A stretch of DNA of 17,090 bases, from NCBI GenBank assembly GCA_030836605.1, contig JAUPMC010000075.1, positions 1 through 17,090 on the forward strand, written 5' to 3'. The notes below the pieces were generated by a model. The model ran no database searches, had not been told where the DNA came from, and saw only the letters and a program-made list of their open reading frames with translations. How positions within the stretch are numbered: the stretch's first letter is position 1; each line of letters opens with the position of its first letter. The stretch is from Thermoplasmatota archaeon (lineage in GTDB: Archaea > Thermoplasmatota > Thermoplasmata > UBA10834). Position numbers and translations under genes: made by a program. Positions 5,586 through 12,677 of this stretch are shown here, piece after piece.

Positions 5586-5740
5586 TTGACTGCCGGTCTC
5601 ACGGAATGGCTCCCGCTGGCGGGGCCGCGCGCGGGGGCGCCGTCACCTCCGCGCGTGGGGCGCCCGAGCGGCCTAGTCCCGGAATGCCGTAGGCATTCTC
5701 CGTCTGACGCTCTCGCGCGCGGGAATCGCGCCATCCAGCA
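5586..5740. other. GC-rich intergenic block with inverted repeats, function unknown
   Basis: The 340 bp between the response regulator and the membrane protein hold two A+T-rich promoter patches at the edges and this GC-rich core. It contains a stem GGGCGCC/GGCGCCC (5635-5641, 5659-5665), a perfect 7-3-7 repeat (5682-5698) and an imperfect 18-base direct repeat (5625-5642, 5649-5666) starting CCGCGCG. I see no convincing protein. It does not match RNase P or SRP RNA as far as I can tell. It could be a small RNA, a binding region or simply spacer. Confidence 0.4.
5682..5698. repeat. Perfect 7-3-7 inverted repeat
   Basis: GAATGCC (5682-5688), spacer GTA, GGCATTC (5692-5698). It shares arm length, spacer and the outer pattern GA....C-GTA-G....TC with the repeat at 4062-4078 read on its minus strand. 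Confidence 0.6.
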
Positions 5741-5749
5741 TCTGCAAAC

Positions 5750-5759
5750 AAATAAATAC
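5750..5759 (+). promoter_or_regulatory. Probable TATA box of the tailed membrane protein
   Basis: AAATAAATAC is an isolated A+T-rich patch; a start about 28 bases downstream leaves a leader of about 30 bases before the ATG at 5815. Confidence 0.5.
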
Positions 5760-5814
5760 GATGTTAACGCTATCGACATCCGTCCGACACTCGTCGGACT
5801 CAGAAGGGATGGGC

Positions 5815-7050
5815 ATGGTATTCGGCATCGGCAGAAAGGATGCTCGCGACATACGGGATGCACAGGCGCCAGCAGCGGTGCCCTACAAGCTGGCATCCTA
5901 CGAACACGACCACGAAGGCAAGAGGATCAGGTCCTCGAAGGTGGTGTACAGTTTCTGGAGCGCGTCCAAGTACGTCCTCATCCTGTCCCTCATACTCTGG
6001 TGGCTCCCTATGTTCGGCCAGATGATCGCCGGATATGTCGGGGGCAGGAGGGCCGGCGGGCCCTGGCGCGGCGTCGCTGCGTCGATCTTGCCCGTCGTAT
6101 GCCTCTACACTGTCATGACGGGCTTCGACAGCGGCTTCTTCCCGTCGCACTTGATGGGCGTCGCCATCGCCCCAGCGGCGATATCCGCGGCCCTGAGCGA
6201 GAGCGTGCCCTTCGTGACCCCGTACATCCAGTTCTCGTCCGAGTACGTCGGCTCGTTCGTCGAAGCGCTGGCCGGCGCGAGCCCGTATGGGATCAACACA
6301 TACATCCTCACCGTCGCCTTCGCGTACGTCGGCGGCGTCCTCGCCGAGCAGAGCCGGAGGGAGATCGAGTTCAACTCCGGCGCCATGATGTCCAACACGA
6401 CCGTCCTGGTCGCGGATCACCAGCAGCACGGCCAGCTCCAGGCGGCGCAGTACCCGTACCCGCCGTCACACCACGGCCTCGCGCATGTACTATCATCCGC
6501 CTTCCCGTGGTCCCGGCACGAGCAGTCCGGCCTTCCACGCGCCTTCGCGTCCCATCACGGCCACTCATCGTGGTCGCGGGCGACGCCCATGAGGTTCGAT
6601 GACGAGTCGGGGACCTACGCCCCCGAGGCGATGCTCCCGCCGACAGGCCATGACGCCCACGAGTACAGCCGCGCGACGACGAGGTCCAGGCCCACCAGGA
6701 CGGTCCGCACCCGCGTCAAGAGGGGCGACCCGTGGCAGAGGGCCGACCGCAGGGTCAAGCACACGTTCACATCCGCGCGCAGGTTCGCCGACCAGCCGCG
6801 CGCGGAGCCCGAGTTCCAGAGGAGCGTCGCCTCATCACACCACGGCGGGTCCAGGATAGTCCCGGGCGACGCGAGGTCCGTGAAGAAGGCGAAGAGGCTC
6901 ATCGACAATGAGTGGGGCCACAAGAGGTACCCGACGCTGGAGGACACGCCCGCGCGCCGAGCCCGCTCTCAGGAGTCCGAGGACTCCCCGGAGGAGAAGC
7001 CCCAGCACCACGCCCCGAGGCCCCCAGGGAACCAATGGGACAGCATCTGA
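5815..7050 (+). CDS. Unrecognised four-helix membrane protein with a long His/Arg/Ser-rich tail
   Basis: I do not recognise this 411-residue protein. A hydrophilic N-terminus (1-48) is followed by hydrophobic segments at about 51-76 (LILSLILWWLPMFGQMIAGY then VGG), 84-103, 112-126 and 161-177. The GQMIAGYVGGRRAGGPWRG stretch (68-86) has the glycine-zipper look seen in small archaeal membrane families such as DUF5518, but I would not assign it. From about 185 the protein is polar and probably disordered, rich in His, Arg, Ser and Pro, with SHHG three times (218, 246, 341) and WSR twice. The ATG at 5815 is preferred over 5809 because GAAGGG then sits six bases upstream. The tail keeps GC-rich third positions to the end, so it looks genuinely coding. 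It has its own TATA box and is followed by an independent tfs promoter. Confidence 0.75.
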   Translation: MVFGIGRKDARDIRDAQAPAAVPYKLASYEHDHEGKRIRSSKVVYSFWSASKYVLILSLILWWLPMFGQMIAGYVGGRRAGGPWRGVAASILPVVCLYTVMTGFDSGFFPSHLMGVAIAPAAISAALSESVPFVTPYIQFSSEYVGSFVEALAGASPYGINTYILTVAFAYVGGVLAEQSRREIEFNSGAMMSNTTVLVADHQQHGQLQAAQYPYPPSHHGLAHVLSSAFPWSRHEQSGLPRAFASHHGHSSWSRATPMRFDDESGTYAPEAMLPPTGHDAHEYSRATTRSRPTRTVRTRVKRGDPWQRADRRVKHTFTSARRFADQPRAEPEFQRSVASSHHGGSRIVPGDARSVKKAKRLIDNEWGHKRYPTLEDTPARRARSQESEDSPEEKPQHHAPRPPGNQWDSI

Positions 7051-7076
7051 ACCATGGCGACTAGTGACACGGATAT

Positions 7077-7085
7077 CTTTTTATC
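7077..7085 (+). promoter_or_regulatory. TATA box of tfs
   Basis: CTTTTTATC gives an expected start near 7108 and a leader of about 29 bases before the ATG at 7137. Confidence 0.55.
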
Positions 7086-7136
7086 CGGTCACAGCTTCGG
7101 CCATCAGGTAACGGTTACAAGGCGGAGCGGAATCCG

Positions 7137-7436
7137 ATGTTCTGTGACAAATGCAAGTGCCTGCTCTTCCCTAAGGATGGGAAACTGATGTGCAACAAGT
7201 GCGGGGCCGAGTACGCCCCGGGCAAGAAGCAACACGTGATTAAGCACAAGGGTACGGACAAGGAGGTGCCCGTGATGGGCGAGCTCTCGGGCACGCTCCC
7301 GACCGCGGATATCGAGTGCTCGAAGTGCGGGAACAGGACCGCGTACTGGGTCTTGAGACAGACCAGGGCCGCGGACGAGCCAGAGACACGCATATTCCGG
7401 TGCACCAAGTGCTCTCACTCGTGGCGCGAATACTAG
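7137..7436 (+). CDS. tfs: Transcription factor S (TFIIS/RPB9-like)
   Basis: This 99-residue protein rescues arrested archaeal RNA polymerase by stimulating cleavage of the nascent RNA. The N-terminal zinc ribbon uses C3, C6, C19 and C22 (MFCDKCKCLLFPKDGKLMC), and the C-terminal ribbon uses C61, C64, C89 and C92. The tip QTRAADEPETRIFRC holds the acidic pair D80/E81 that enters the polymerase active centre, so it should be cleavage-active rather than an inhibitory paralogue. The length is typical. It has its own TATA box and lies 67 bp before pcn, a pairing seen in several euryarchaea. Confidence 0.95.
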   Translation: MFCDKCKCLLFPKDGKLMCNKCGAEYAPGKKQHVIKHKGTDKEVPVMGELSGTLPTADIECSKCGNRTAYWVLRQTRAADEPETRIFRCTKCSHSWREY

Positions 7437-7450
7437 CGCTGGATGTATGC

Positions 7451-7466
7451 GAAAAGCTTTTTAAAA
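7451..7466 (+). promoter_or_regulatory. BRE/TATA promoter of pcn
   Basis: GAAAAGC followed by TTTTTAAAA is the best BRE plus TATA pair in the window. A start near 7490 would leave about 14 bases before the ATG at 7504, with the ribosome binding site GGAAGGGGGG (7491-7500) inside that leader. Confidence 0.7.
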
Positions 7467-7503
7467 GGCCATAGGGTTACAGGTAGGTACGGAAGGGGGG
7501 CTA

Positions 7504-8244
7504 ATGTTCCAGGCGAAAGCCAGAGCTGAAGTCTTGAAGGAAGTCGTGAACGTCGTGTCCACGCTCGTGGACGAGGCCAAGTTCATCGTGAACGCCGACG
7601 GCCTTTCACTGAGGGCGGTGGACCCCGCGCACATCGCGATGGTCGACCTCTCCCTCGGCAAGGACGCCTTCGAGGAGTTCAAGGCCGACGAGACTGAGAT
7701 AGGGATAGACATCGACAAGCTCAGCCAGTTCCTCAAGCTTGCCAGGTCGGACGACATCATCGACCTCAAGCACGACGAGGACAAGCGCAGGCTCAGCATC
7801 GTCGTCGGCGACATCACCCGGCGCATGAGCCTCATAGACACGACGGGCATGAGCGATCCGAAGATACCGAACCTGAGCCTCCCGGCGACCATATCCGTCA
7901 AGGGGGACGACCTCACCCAGGGGATAAGGGCGAGCGAGACGGTCTCGGACCACATCGCGCTCGTCGCGAACCCCGAGGGATTCGAGATGAGCTGCGAGGG
8001 GGACATGGACCAGGTGCACTTCAGGAAGGCCAAGAAGGACCTGGTGGCCCTGGAGGCCCCGTCGAGCGTCAGGAGCCTGTTCCCCCTCGAGTACTTCTCC
8101 AACATGCTGAAGGCGGTGTCCTCCGGCACCACGGTCACGCTTCAGCTGGGCAACGATTACCCGGTCAGGATGGAGTTCAAGATCGCGGGCGGGAAGGGCG
8201 AGGTCAGGTACCTGCTCGCCCCGAGGATCGAGAGCGGTGACTGA
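7504..8244 (+). CDS. pcn: DNA polymerase sliding clamp (PCNA)
   Basis: This 246-residue protein forms the trimeric ring that tethers DNA polymerase, ligase and FEN1 to DNA. Clamp marks are the N-terminal half with NADGLSLRAVDPAHIAMVDL (30-49), the mid-region KLSQFLKLARSDD, the basic DNA-facing stretches, the interdomain region MSDPKIPNLSLPATISV, and the C-terminal strand MEFKIAGGKGEVRYLLAPRI (225-244). Length is standard and no paralogue is seen. It has the strongest promoter in the window and may also transcribe purN, whose start is 72 bp downstream without an evident promoter. Confidence 0.97.
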   Translation: MFQAKARAEVLKEVVNVVSTLVDEAKFIVNADGLSLRAVDPAHIAMVDLSLGKDAFEEFKADETEIGIDIDKLSQFLKLARSDDIIDLKHDEDKRRLSIVVGDITRRMSLIDTTGMSDPKIPNLSLPATISVKGDDLTQGIRASETVSDHIALVANPEGFEMSCEGDMDQVHFRKAKKDLVALEAPSSVRSLFPLEYFSNMLKAVSSGTTVTLQLGNDYPVRMEFKIAGGKGEVRYLLAPRIESGD

Positions 8245-8316
8245 TGAGGCGGTTCCTGCGTCTATCCCCGAGCCCGGAGTACATTTCGCCCGAGCGGTAG
8301 TGGTCGAGCCCGGTTG

Positions 8317-8949
8317 ATGTCCATGAAGCGCGTAAGGATTGGAGTCCTGGCCTCCGGTGGCGGAACGAACCTGCAGTGCATCATCGACGCGTGCGAGCGC
8401 GGGGAGATAGACGCCGACGTGGCCGTCGTCATATCCAACGTGCCCGAGGCGTTCGCCCTCGAGAGGGCCAAGAAACACCGGATAGACGCGTACGCGTTCC
8501 CTCACAAGGGCGTCACGAGGGAGCAGCACGAGGCGGACATCATAGAGTGCCTCGACCAGCACGGCGTGGACCTGGTCGTCCTCGCGGGCTACCTAAGGAT
8601 ACTCACGCCCCTGTTCATCAACAAGTACGCCGGGAGGCTCATGAACACGCACCCGGCCCTGCTGCCGTCCTTCGGCGGCTCGGGCATGCACGGCCTGAAC
8701 GTCCACAAGGCCGTCCTGGACTACGGGTGCAAGGTCTCCGGCTGCACGATACATTTCGTCACCCTCGACGTGGACGGGGGGCCGATAATACTCCAGAAGG
8801 CTGTCCAGGTGCTCGAGGACGACACCCCGGAGACGCTCCAGGAGCGTGTCCTGAAGGAGGAGCACAAGCTGTTCCCGAGGGCGGTGCAGCTGTTCGCGAG
8901 GGGCAAGCTCAGGCTCGAGGGCCGCCGGGTGCGCATACTAGAACAATGA
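8317..8949 (+). CDS. purN: Phosphoribosylglycinamide formyltransferase PurN
   Basis: This 210-residue folate-dependent enzyme transfers a formyl group to GAR in purine synthesis. LASGGGTNLQCIID (11-24) is the phosphate loop, NTHPALLPSFGG holds the catalytic Asn and His, and GCTIHFVTLDVDGGPII holds the His and the conserved Asp. Starts at 8317 (ATG) and 8323 (ATG) both fit; the weak GGTTGAT favours neither strongly. The 72-bp gap after pcn lacks a TATA-like sequence, so co-transcription with pcn is likely. PurN uses formyl-tetrahydrofolate, unlike the formate-dependent PurT, which implies that this folate derivative is available in the cell. Confidence 0.95.
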   Translation: MSMKRVRIGVLASGGGTNLQCIIDACERGEIDADVAVVISNVPEAFALERAKKHRIDAYAFPHKGVTREQHEADIIECLDQHGVDLVVLAGYLRILTPLFINKYAGRLMNTHPALLPSFGGSGMHGLNVHKAVLDYGCKVSGCTIHFVTLDVDGGPIILQKAVQVLEDDTPETLQERVLKEEHKLFPRAVQLFARGKLRLEGRRVRILEQ

Positions 8950-8963
8950 CCTGGCAACGAACG

Positions 8964-8971
8964 TTTTAAAC
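8964..8971 (+). promoter_or_regulatory. TATA box of the transketolase/transaldolase operon
   Basis: TTTTAAAC preceded by CGAACG. The expected start, about 8992, lies downstream of the ATG at 8976, which argues that translation begins at the TTG at 9030. Confidence 0.6.
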
Positions 8972-9029
8972 CAACATGACTGATATCCCGCGTGAGAGCA
9001 GGCGGAGGCATCCACAGGGGGACGCGCGC

Positions 9030-9860
9030 TTGGAGATATACGACGGAGAATTCATCAGACAGCTCGAGTCCATCGCGAAGAAGGTCAGGAGACACTCGAT
9101 ACGCATGATCTACCAGGCGGGCTCGGGTCACCCAGGCGGCTCGCTCTCAGGCGCGGACATCATGGTCGCGCTGTACTTCCACGTCATGAAGCACGACCCG
9201 AAGAGGCCCGATTGGCAGGACCGGGACAGGTTCGTCCTGAGCAAGGGCCACGCCGCCCCGGCCCTGTACGCCGTGCTCGCGGAGTCCGGCTACTTCCCGG
9301 TCGAGGAGCTCGACACGCTGAGGAAGATGGGCAGCAGGCTCCAGGGGCACCCGTGCTTGGGCAAGACCCCGGGGGTCGAGATGTCCACGGGCTCGCTGGG
9401 TCACGGCCTGGCCGCGGGGAACGGCATGGCCCTGGCGGCGAAGCTCGACAGGAGGCTCCACCGGGTGTACGTCCTGCTGGGGGACGGCGAGATGGATGTC
9501 GGGGAGACCTGGGAGGCTGCGATGCTGGCGTCCCACTACAAACTCGATAACGTCACCGCCTACGTGGACAGGAACAAGCTGCAGCTGGACGGCCCGACGG
9601 AGAAGATCATGTCCCTCGAGCCCCTGGCGGACAAGTGGAAGGCCTTCGGGTGGCACGTGATAGAGATAAACGGCCACAACATGAAGGAGATCATACACGC
9701 GACCAACGAGGCCAAGGGCGTCAAGGGGAGGCCGACGGTCGTCATATGTCACACGATCAAGGGCAAAGGGGTCAGCTACATGGAGGGCTCTCTGCACTTC
9801 CACGGGAAGGCGCCGAGCGACGAGGAGTACGAACAGGCCATGAAGGAGCTGGGGGATTGA
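9030..9860 (+). CDS. Transketolase, N-terminal (thiamine-diphosphate-binding) subunit
   Basis: This 276-residue half of an archaeal split transketolase binds the pyrophosphate of thiamine diphosphate and works with the next gene's product to move two-carbon units between sugar phosphates. GSGHPGG (31-37), SKGHAAPALY (71-80), GSLGHGLAAGNGMA (121-134) and GDGEMDVGETWEAA (151-164) with VDRNKLQLDG (179-188) form the cofactor and metal site. I chose the TTG at 9030 over the in-frame ATG at 8976. The TATA box at 8964-8971 would start transcription after that ATG, the extra 18 residues are Arg-rich and unlike the family, and CAGGGGGA lies before the TTG. Its stop overlaps the ATG of the second subunit (TGATG), fitting a fixed 1:1 complex. 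Confidence 0.92.
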   Translation: MEIYDGEFIRQLESIAKKVRRHSIRMIYQAGSGHPGGSLSGADIMVALYFHVMKHDPKRPDWQDRDRFVLSKGHAAPALYAVLAESGYFPVEELDTLRKMGSRLQGHPCLGKTPGVEMSTGSLGHGLAAGNGMALAAKLDRRLHRVYVLLGDGEMDVGETWEAAMLASHYKLDNVTAYVDRNKLQLDGPTEKIMSLEPLADKWKAFGWHVIEINGHNMKEIIHATNEAKGVKGRPTVVICHTIKGKGVSYMEGSLHFHGKAPSDEEYEQAMKELGD

Positions 9861-10810
9861 TGCCTGTGACCTGGAAGTGGGAGAGCCAGAGGAAGCAGTA
9901 CGGCAAGGCGCTGGTGGAGCTGGGCAAGGAGCGGGGAGACATCGTGGTCATGGACGCGGACCTGTCGAGCTCGACGAGGACATCGGACTTCCTGGCAGCG
10001 TTCCCCGAGAGGTTCTTCAACGTGGGCATCGCGGAGCAGAACATGATGGATACCGCCGCGGGCCTGGCGGCCTCGGGGAAGACCGTGTTCGTGTCCACGT
10101 TCGCGGTGTTCGGGACCGGCAGGTGTTACGACCAGATCCGGCAGTCCATAGCGTACCCGAAGCTGAACGTCAAGATCGTCGCGTCCCACGCGGGCATCAC
10201 GGTCGGCGGGGACGGCGCGTCGCACCAGATCATAGAGGACATCGCGCTCATGCGGGTCCTGCCGAACATGACGGTCATAGTCCCGGTGGACTCCTTGGAG
10301 ACGTACAACGCCGTCAAGGCGGTCTCGAAGACCCCGGGGCCAGTGTACGTCAGGATCGGGAGGGCGGACGTGCCCACGCTGACGGACAAGAACACCCCCT
10401 TCGAGCTGAACAGCGCGACGGTCATGCGCGACGGGGCCGATGTCACGCTCATAGGCTGCGGCATCATGGTGGCGAGGTGCCTGGAGGCCGCGGAGGAGCT
10501 CGCGAAGCACGGCGTGGACGCCAGGGTCGTCAACCTGCACACGATCAAGCCGCTGGACGAGAAGACCATCGTCAAGGCCGCGAGGGAGACCGGGGGCGTC
10601 GTGACGGCGGAGGAGCACTCGGTCATGATGGGCATGGGCAGCGCGGTCGCGATGTGCCTCGTCGAGAACTTCCACGTGCCGATGAAGCGCGTGGGCATCC
10701 CGGACACCTTCGGCGAGTCGGGTGGGTGCGAGGAGCTCATGACGAAGTACGGGCTGACGGCCGAGAACATAGTCGAGGCCGCGCACGACGTGCTGCGGCG
10801 GAAGAAGTGA
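9860..10810 (+). CDS. Transketolase, C-terminal subunit
   Basis: This 316-residue subunit carries the pyrimidine-binding and C-terminal transketolase domains. VGIAEQNMMDTAAGLAASGK (55-74) contains E59, the conserved glutamate that activates thiamine diphosphate. SHAGITVGGDGASHQIIEDI contributes the substrate channel, and the C-terminal domain begins near DVTLIGCGIMV. Length matches the C-terminal half of full transketolase. DXP synthase also shares these domains, but its two halves are normally fused, so transketolase is the better call. The one-base overlap with the N-terminal subunit suggests translational coupling, and transaldolase follows nine bases downstream. Confidence 0.93.
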   Translation: MPVTWKWESQRKQYGKALVELGKERGDIVVMDADLSSSTRTSDFLAAFPERFFNVGIAEQNMMDTAAGLAASGKTVFVSTFAVFGTGRCYDQIRQSIAYPKLNVKIVASHAGITVGGDGASHQIIEDIALMRVLPNMTVIVPVDSLETYNAVKAVSKTPGPVYVRIGRADVPTLTDKNTPFELNSATVMRDGADVTLIGCGIMVARCLEAAEELAKHGVDARVVNLHTIKPLDEKTIVKAARETGGVVTAEEHSVMMGMGSAVAMCLVENFHVPMKRVGIPDTFGESGGCEELMTKYGLTAENIVEAAHDVLRRKK

Positions 10811-10819
10811 GGTGATGGC

Positions 10820-11467
10820 TTGAAGATATTCATAGACACGGCGAACCTGGAGCACATCAAGGAGGTCAACAGCTGGGGCATACTGGACGGCGTGACGACG
10901 AACCCGTCCCTGATAGCGAAGGAGGGGTGCCCGTTCGAGGTCCGGGTCCACGCCATATGCGCCATCGTGGACGGCCCGATCAGCGCCGAGGCCGTGTCGG
11001 CGGACTCGGAGGGCATGGTCAGGGAGGCCCGCGAGCTCTCCAAGATACACGAGAACGTGATAGTCAAGATACCCATGACGGCCGAGGGCCTGAAGGCCGT
11101 CAAGGTCCTCTCCGCCGAGGGCATCAGGACGAACGTGACGCTCGTGTTCTCCGCGAACCAGGCGCTCCTGGCGGCGAAGGCGGGCGCGACCTACGTGTCC
11201 CCGTTCGTAGGCAGGCTGGACGACATAAGCCACAACGGCATGGATCTCGTCAGGGACATCGTCGAGATATTCACGATCCACGGCTTCGACACGCAGGTCA
11301 TCGCGGCGAGCATCAGGCACCCCGTGCACGTGACCGAGGCGGCCCTCGCGGGCGCGCATGTGGCCACCGTGCCGTACGAGGTGCTGAAGAAGATGGTCAA
11401 GCACAACCTGACGGACGAAGGCATCCAGAAGTTCCTCAAGGACTGGGAGAGGGTCCCGAAGAAGTGA
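10820..11467 (+). CDS. tal: Transaldolase (TalC/MipB-type)
   Basis: This 215-residue class I aldolase transfers a dihydroxyacetone unit from sedoheptulose 7-phosphate to glyceraldehyde 3-phosphate. The small-transaldolase family shows as MKIFIDTANLEHIKEV at the start, DGVTTNPSLIAKEG (23-36), NVIVKIPMTAEGLKAV with the Schiff-base K83, TNVTLVFSANQALLAAKAGA and YVSPFVGRLDD. The closely related fructose-6-phosphate aldolase cannot be excluded from sequence alone, but the transketolase neighbours favour transaldolase. The TTG start at 10820 is set by GAGGTGATGG just upstream. With rpiA and transketolase it completes most of the non-oxidative pentose phosphate route. Confidence 0.93.
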   Translation: MKIFIDTANLEHIKEVNSWGILDGVTTNPSLIAKEGCPFEVRVHAICAIVDGPISAEAVSADSEGMVREARELSKIHENVIVKIPMTAEGLKAVKVLSAEGIRTNVTLVFSANQALLAAKAGATYVSPFVGRLDDISHNGMDLVRDIVEIFTIHGFDTQVIAASIRHPVHVTEAALAGAHVATVPYEVLKKMVKHNLTDEGIQKFLKDWERVPKK

Positions 11468-11516
11468 CCTCCATCTCCGGCAAGCCTGAAATACGTGGCA
11501 CGGTCTGACCCAGTCC

Positions 11517-12677
11517 GTGAAGACCGAAGTGCTGGTCATCGGCGCCGGCCCCGCGGGCTCAACGGCCGCCATGGGCCTGGCGAGGGACCACGATGTCGTC
11601 CTTCTCGAGGAGCACCCCCGGCCGGGCTCGCCCATCCAGTGCGCGGGCCTCGTGACCCCCAGGGGCGTCCCGGCGTTCGCGTCGGATTCAGTCATCAACA
11701 GGGTCAGGCGCGCCAGGATACACTCGCCTCTCGGGTACACGCTCGCGCTCGAGGCAAAGGGCACGCGCGCGTTTGTCGTGGACCGCGCCAGGTTCGACAT
11801 GATGTTGTTCGAGAGGGCCGTGGACCAGGGAGCCTCCGCGATGTCGGGGGCCAAGGCGGTGTCGGTCGGGCAGGGCGATGACGGCGTGGCGGTCTCGGTC
11901 GAGTCCGGGGATGGTCTCGCTGAGGTGTCGTGCGCCGTGGCCATCGGCTGCGACGGCTACCGCTCCGCGACGAGGAAGGCCACGGGCCTGCCCCCCGCCA
12001 AGCACATGCTGACCGGGATCCAGGCGGACCTCGTCGGGGTCGAGCTCGACCCCGAGTCCGTGGAGCTGTACCTCGGCTCGAAGGTCGCCCCTGGCTTCTT
12101 CGCGTGGGCGATACCCGCGGGGGAGACCGCGAGGGTAGGCCTGTGCACGTGGGACGCGGAGCACGCGCCAGCCGTGTACCTCAAGAAGTTGTTGGCCCGG
12201 CCGGAGTTCGCGAAGGCGAAGAGGGTCTCGTCCTCCTCAGGCATGATCCCCCTCGGTCCTGGCAGGACCGCGCGTTCCGGGAGGATACTGCTCGCCGGGG
12301 ACGCGGCCTGCCACGCGAAGCCGTTGTCGGGGGGCGGGGTCTACACCGGGATCAGGGGCGCGGAGTTCTGCGTCGAGTGCGCCCGCTCGTTCCTCGGGAC
12401 CGGCGAGGAGGCCGCGCTCGAGCGCTACGACCCCCTCTGGAAGGAGGCTTTCGGCAAGGAGCTGACGAACGCCTTCAGGCTCAGGAAGGTCTATGTGTCC
12501 CTGAGCGACAAGAAGATGGACAAGGCCCTCAGGGTGTTCAGCGAGCCTTCTCTCCTGGCACTGGTCCAGGATAAGGCCGACATAGACTATCCCGCGTCAC
12601 TTACGACGCAGGTCCTCAAGCTTGCCCCGAAGCTCGCGCAGTTCTCCCCTGAGCTTATAGAATCGTTTCTCAAGTGA
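11517..12677 (+). CDS. Geranylgeranyl reductase-family flavoprotein
   Basis: This 386-residue FAD protein probably saturates isoprenoid chains of archaeal membrane lipids. VIGAGPAGSTAAMGLA (7-22) is the nucleotide-binding loop, E31/E32 ends the second strand, QCAGLV (41-46) holds the family cysteine region, GCDGYRSATRKATG (144-157) is the second FAD motif, and GDAACHAKPLSGGGVYTGIR (261-280) closes the site. The start is GTG at 11517, without a clear ribosome binding site. It follows transaldolase by 49 bp on the same strand. Its last 81 bases overlap the convergent gene at 12597-13409. Other members reduce menaquinone side chains or plant chlorophyll precursors, so the exact substrate is not fixed. 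Confidence 0.88.
   Translation: MKTEVLVIGAGPAGSTAAMGLARDHDVVLLEEHPRPGSPIQCAGLVTPRGVPAFASDSVINRVRRARIHSPLGYTLALEAKGTRAFVVDRARFDMMLFERAVDQGASAMSGAKAVSVGQGDDGVAVSVESGDGLAEVSCAVAIGCDGYRSATRKATGLPPAKHMLTGIQADLVGVELDPESVELYLGSKVAPGFFAWAIPAGETARVGLCTWDAEHAPAVYLKKLLARPEFAKAKRVSSSSGMIPLGPGRTARSGRILLAGDAACHAKPLSGGGVYTGIRGAEFCVECARSFLGTGEEAALERYDPLWKEAFGKELTNAFRLRKVYVSLSDKKMDKALRVFSEPSLLALVQDKADIDYPASLTTQVLKLAPKLAQFSPELIESFLK

Noticed and set aside
5586..6602. 338-codon open frame on the plus strand
   Set aside because: It is a shifted frame over the membrane protein; the translation is Arg/Pro/His-rich without domains, whereas the other frame has clear membrane helices.
7606..8562. 318-codon open frame on the minus strand
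   Set aside because: It is antisense to pcn and purN, both recognised with strong motifs.
9776..11944. 722-codon open frame on the minus strand
   Set aside because: It lies opposite transketolase, transaldolase and the reductase-family gene. Its composition is Arg/Asp/Val/His-rich, as expected from the antisense of GC-rich codons, and it shows no domain.
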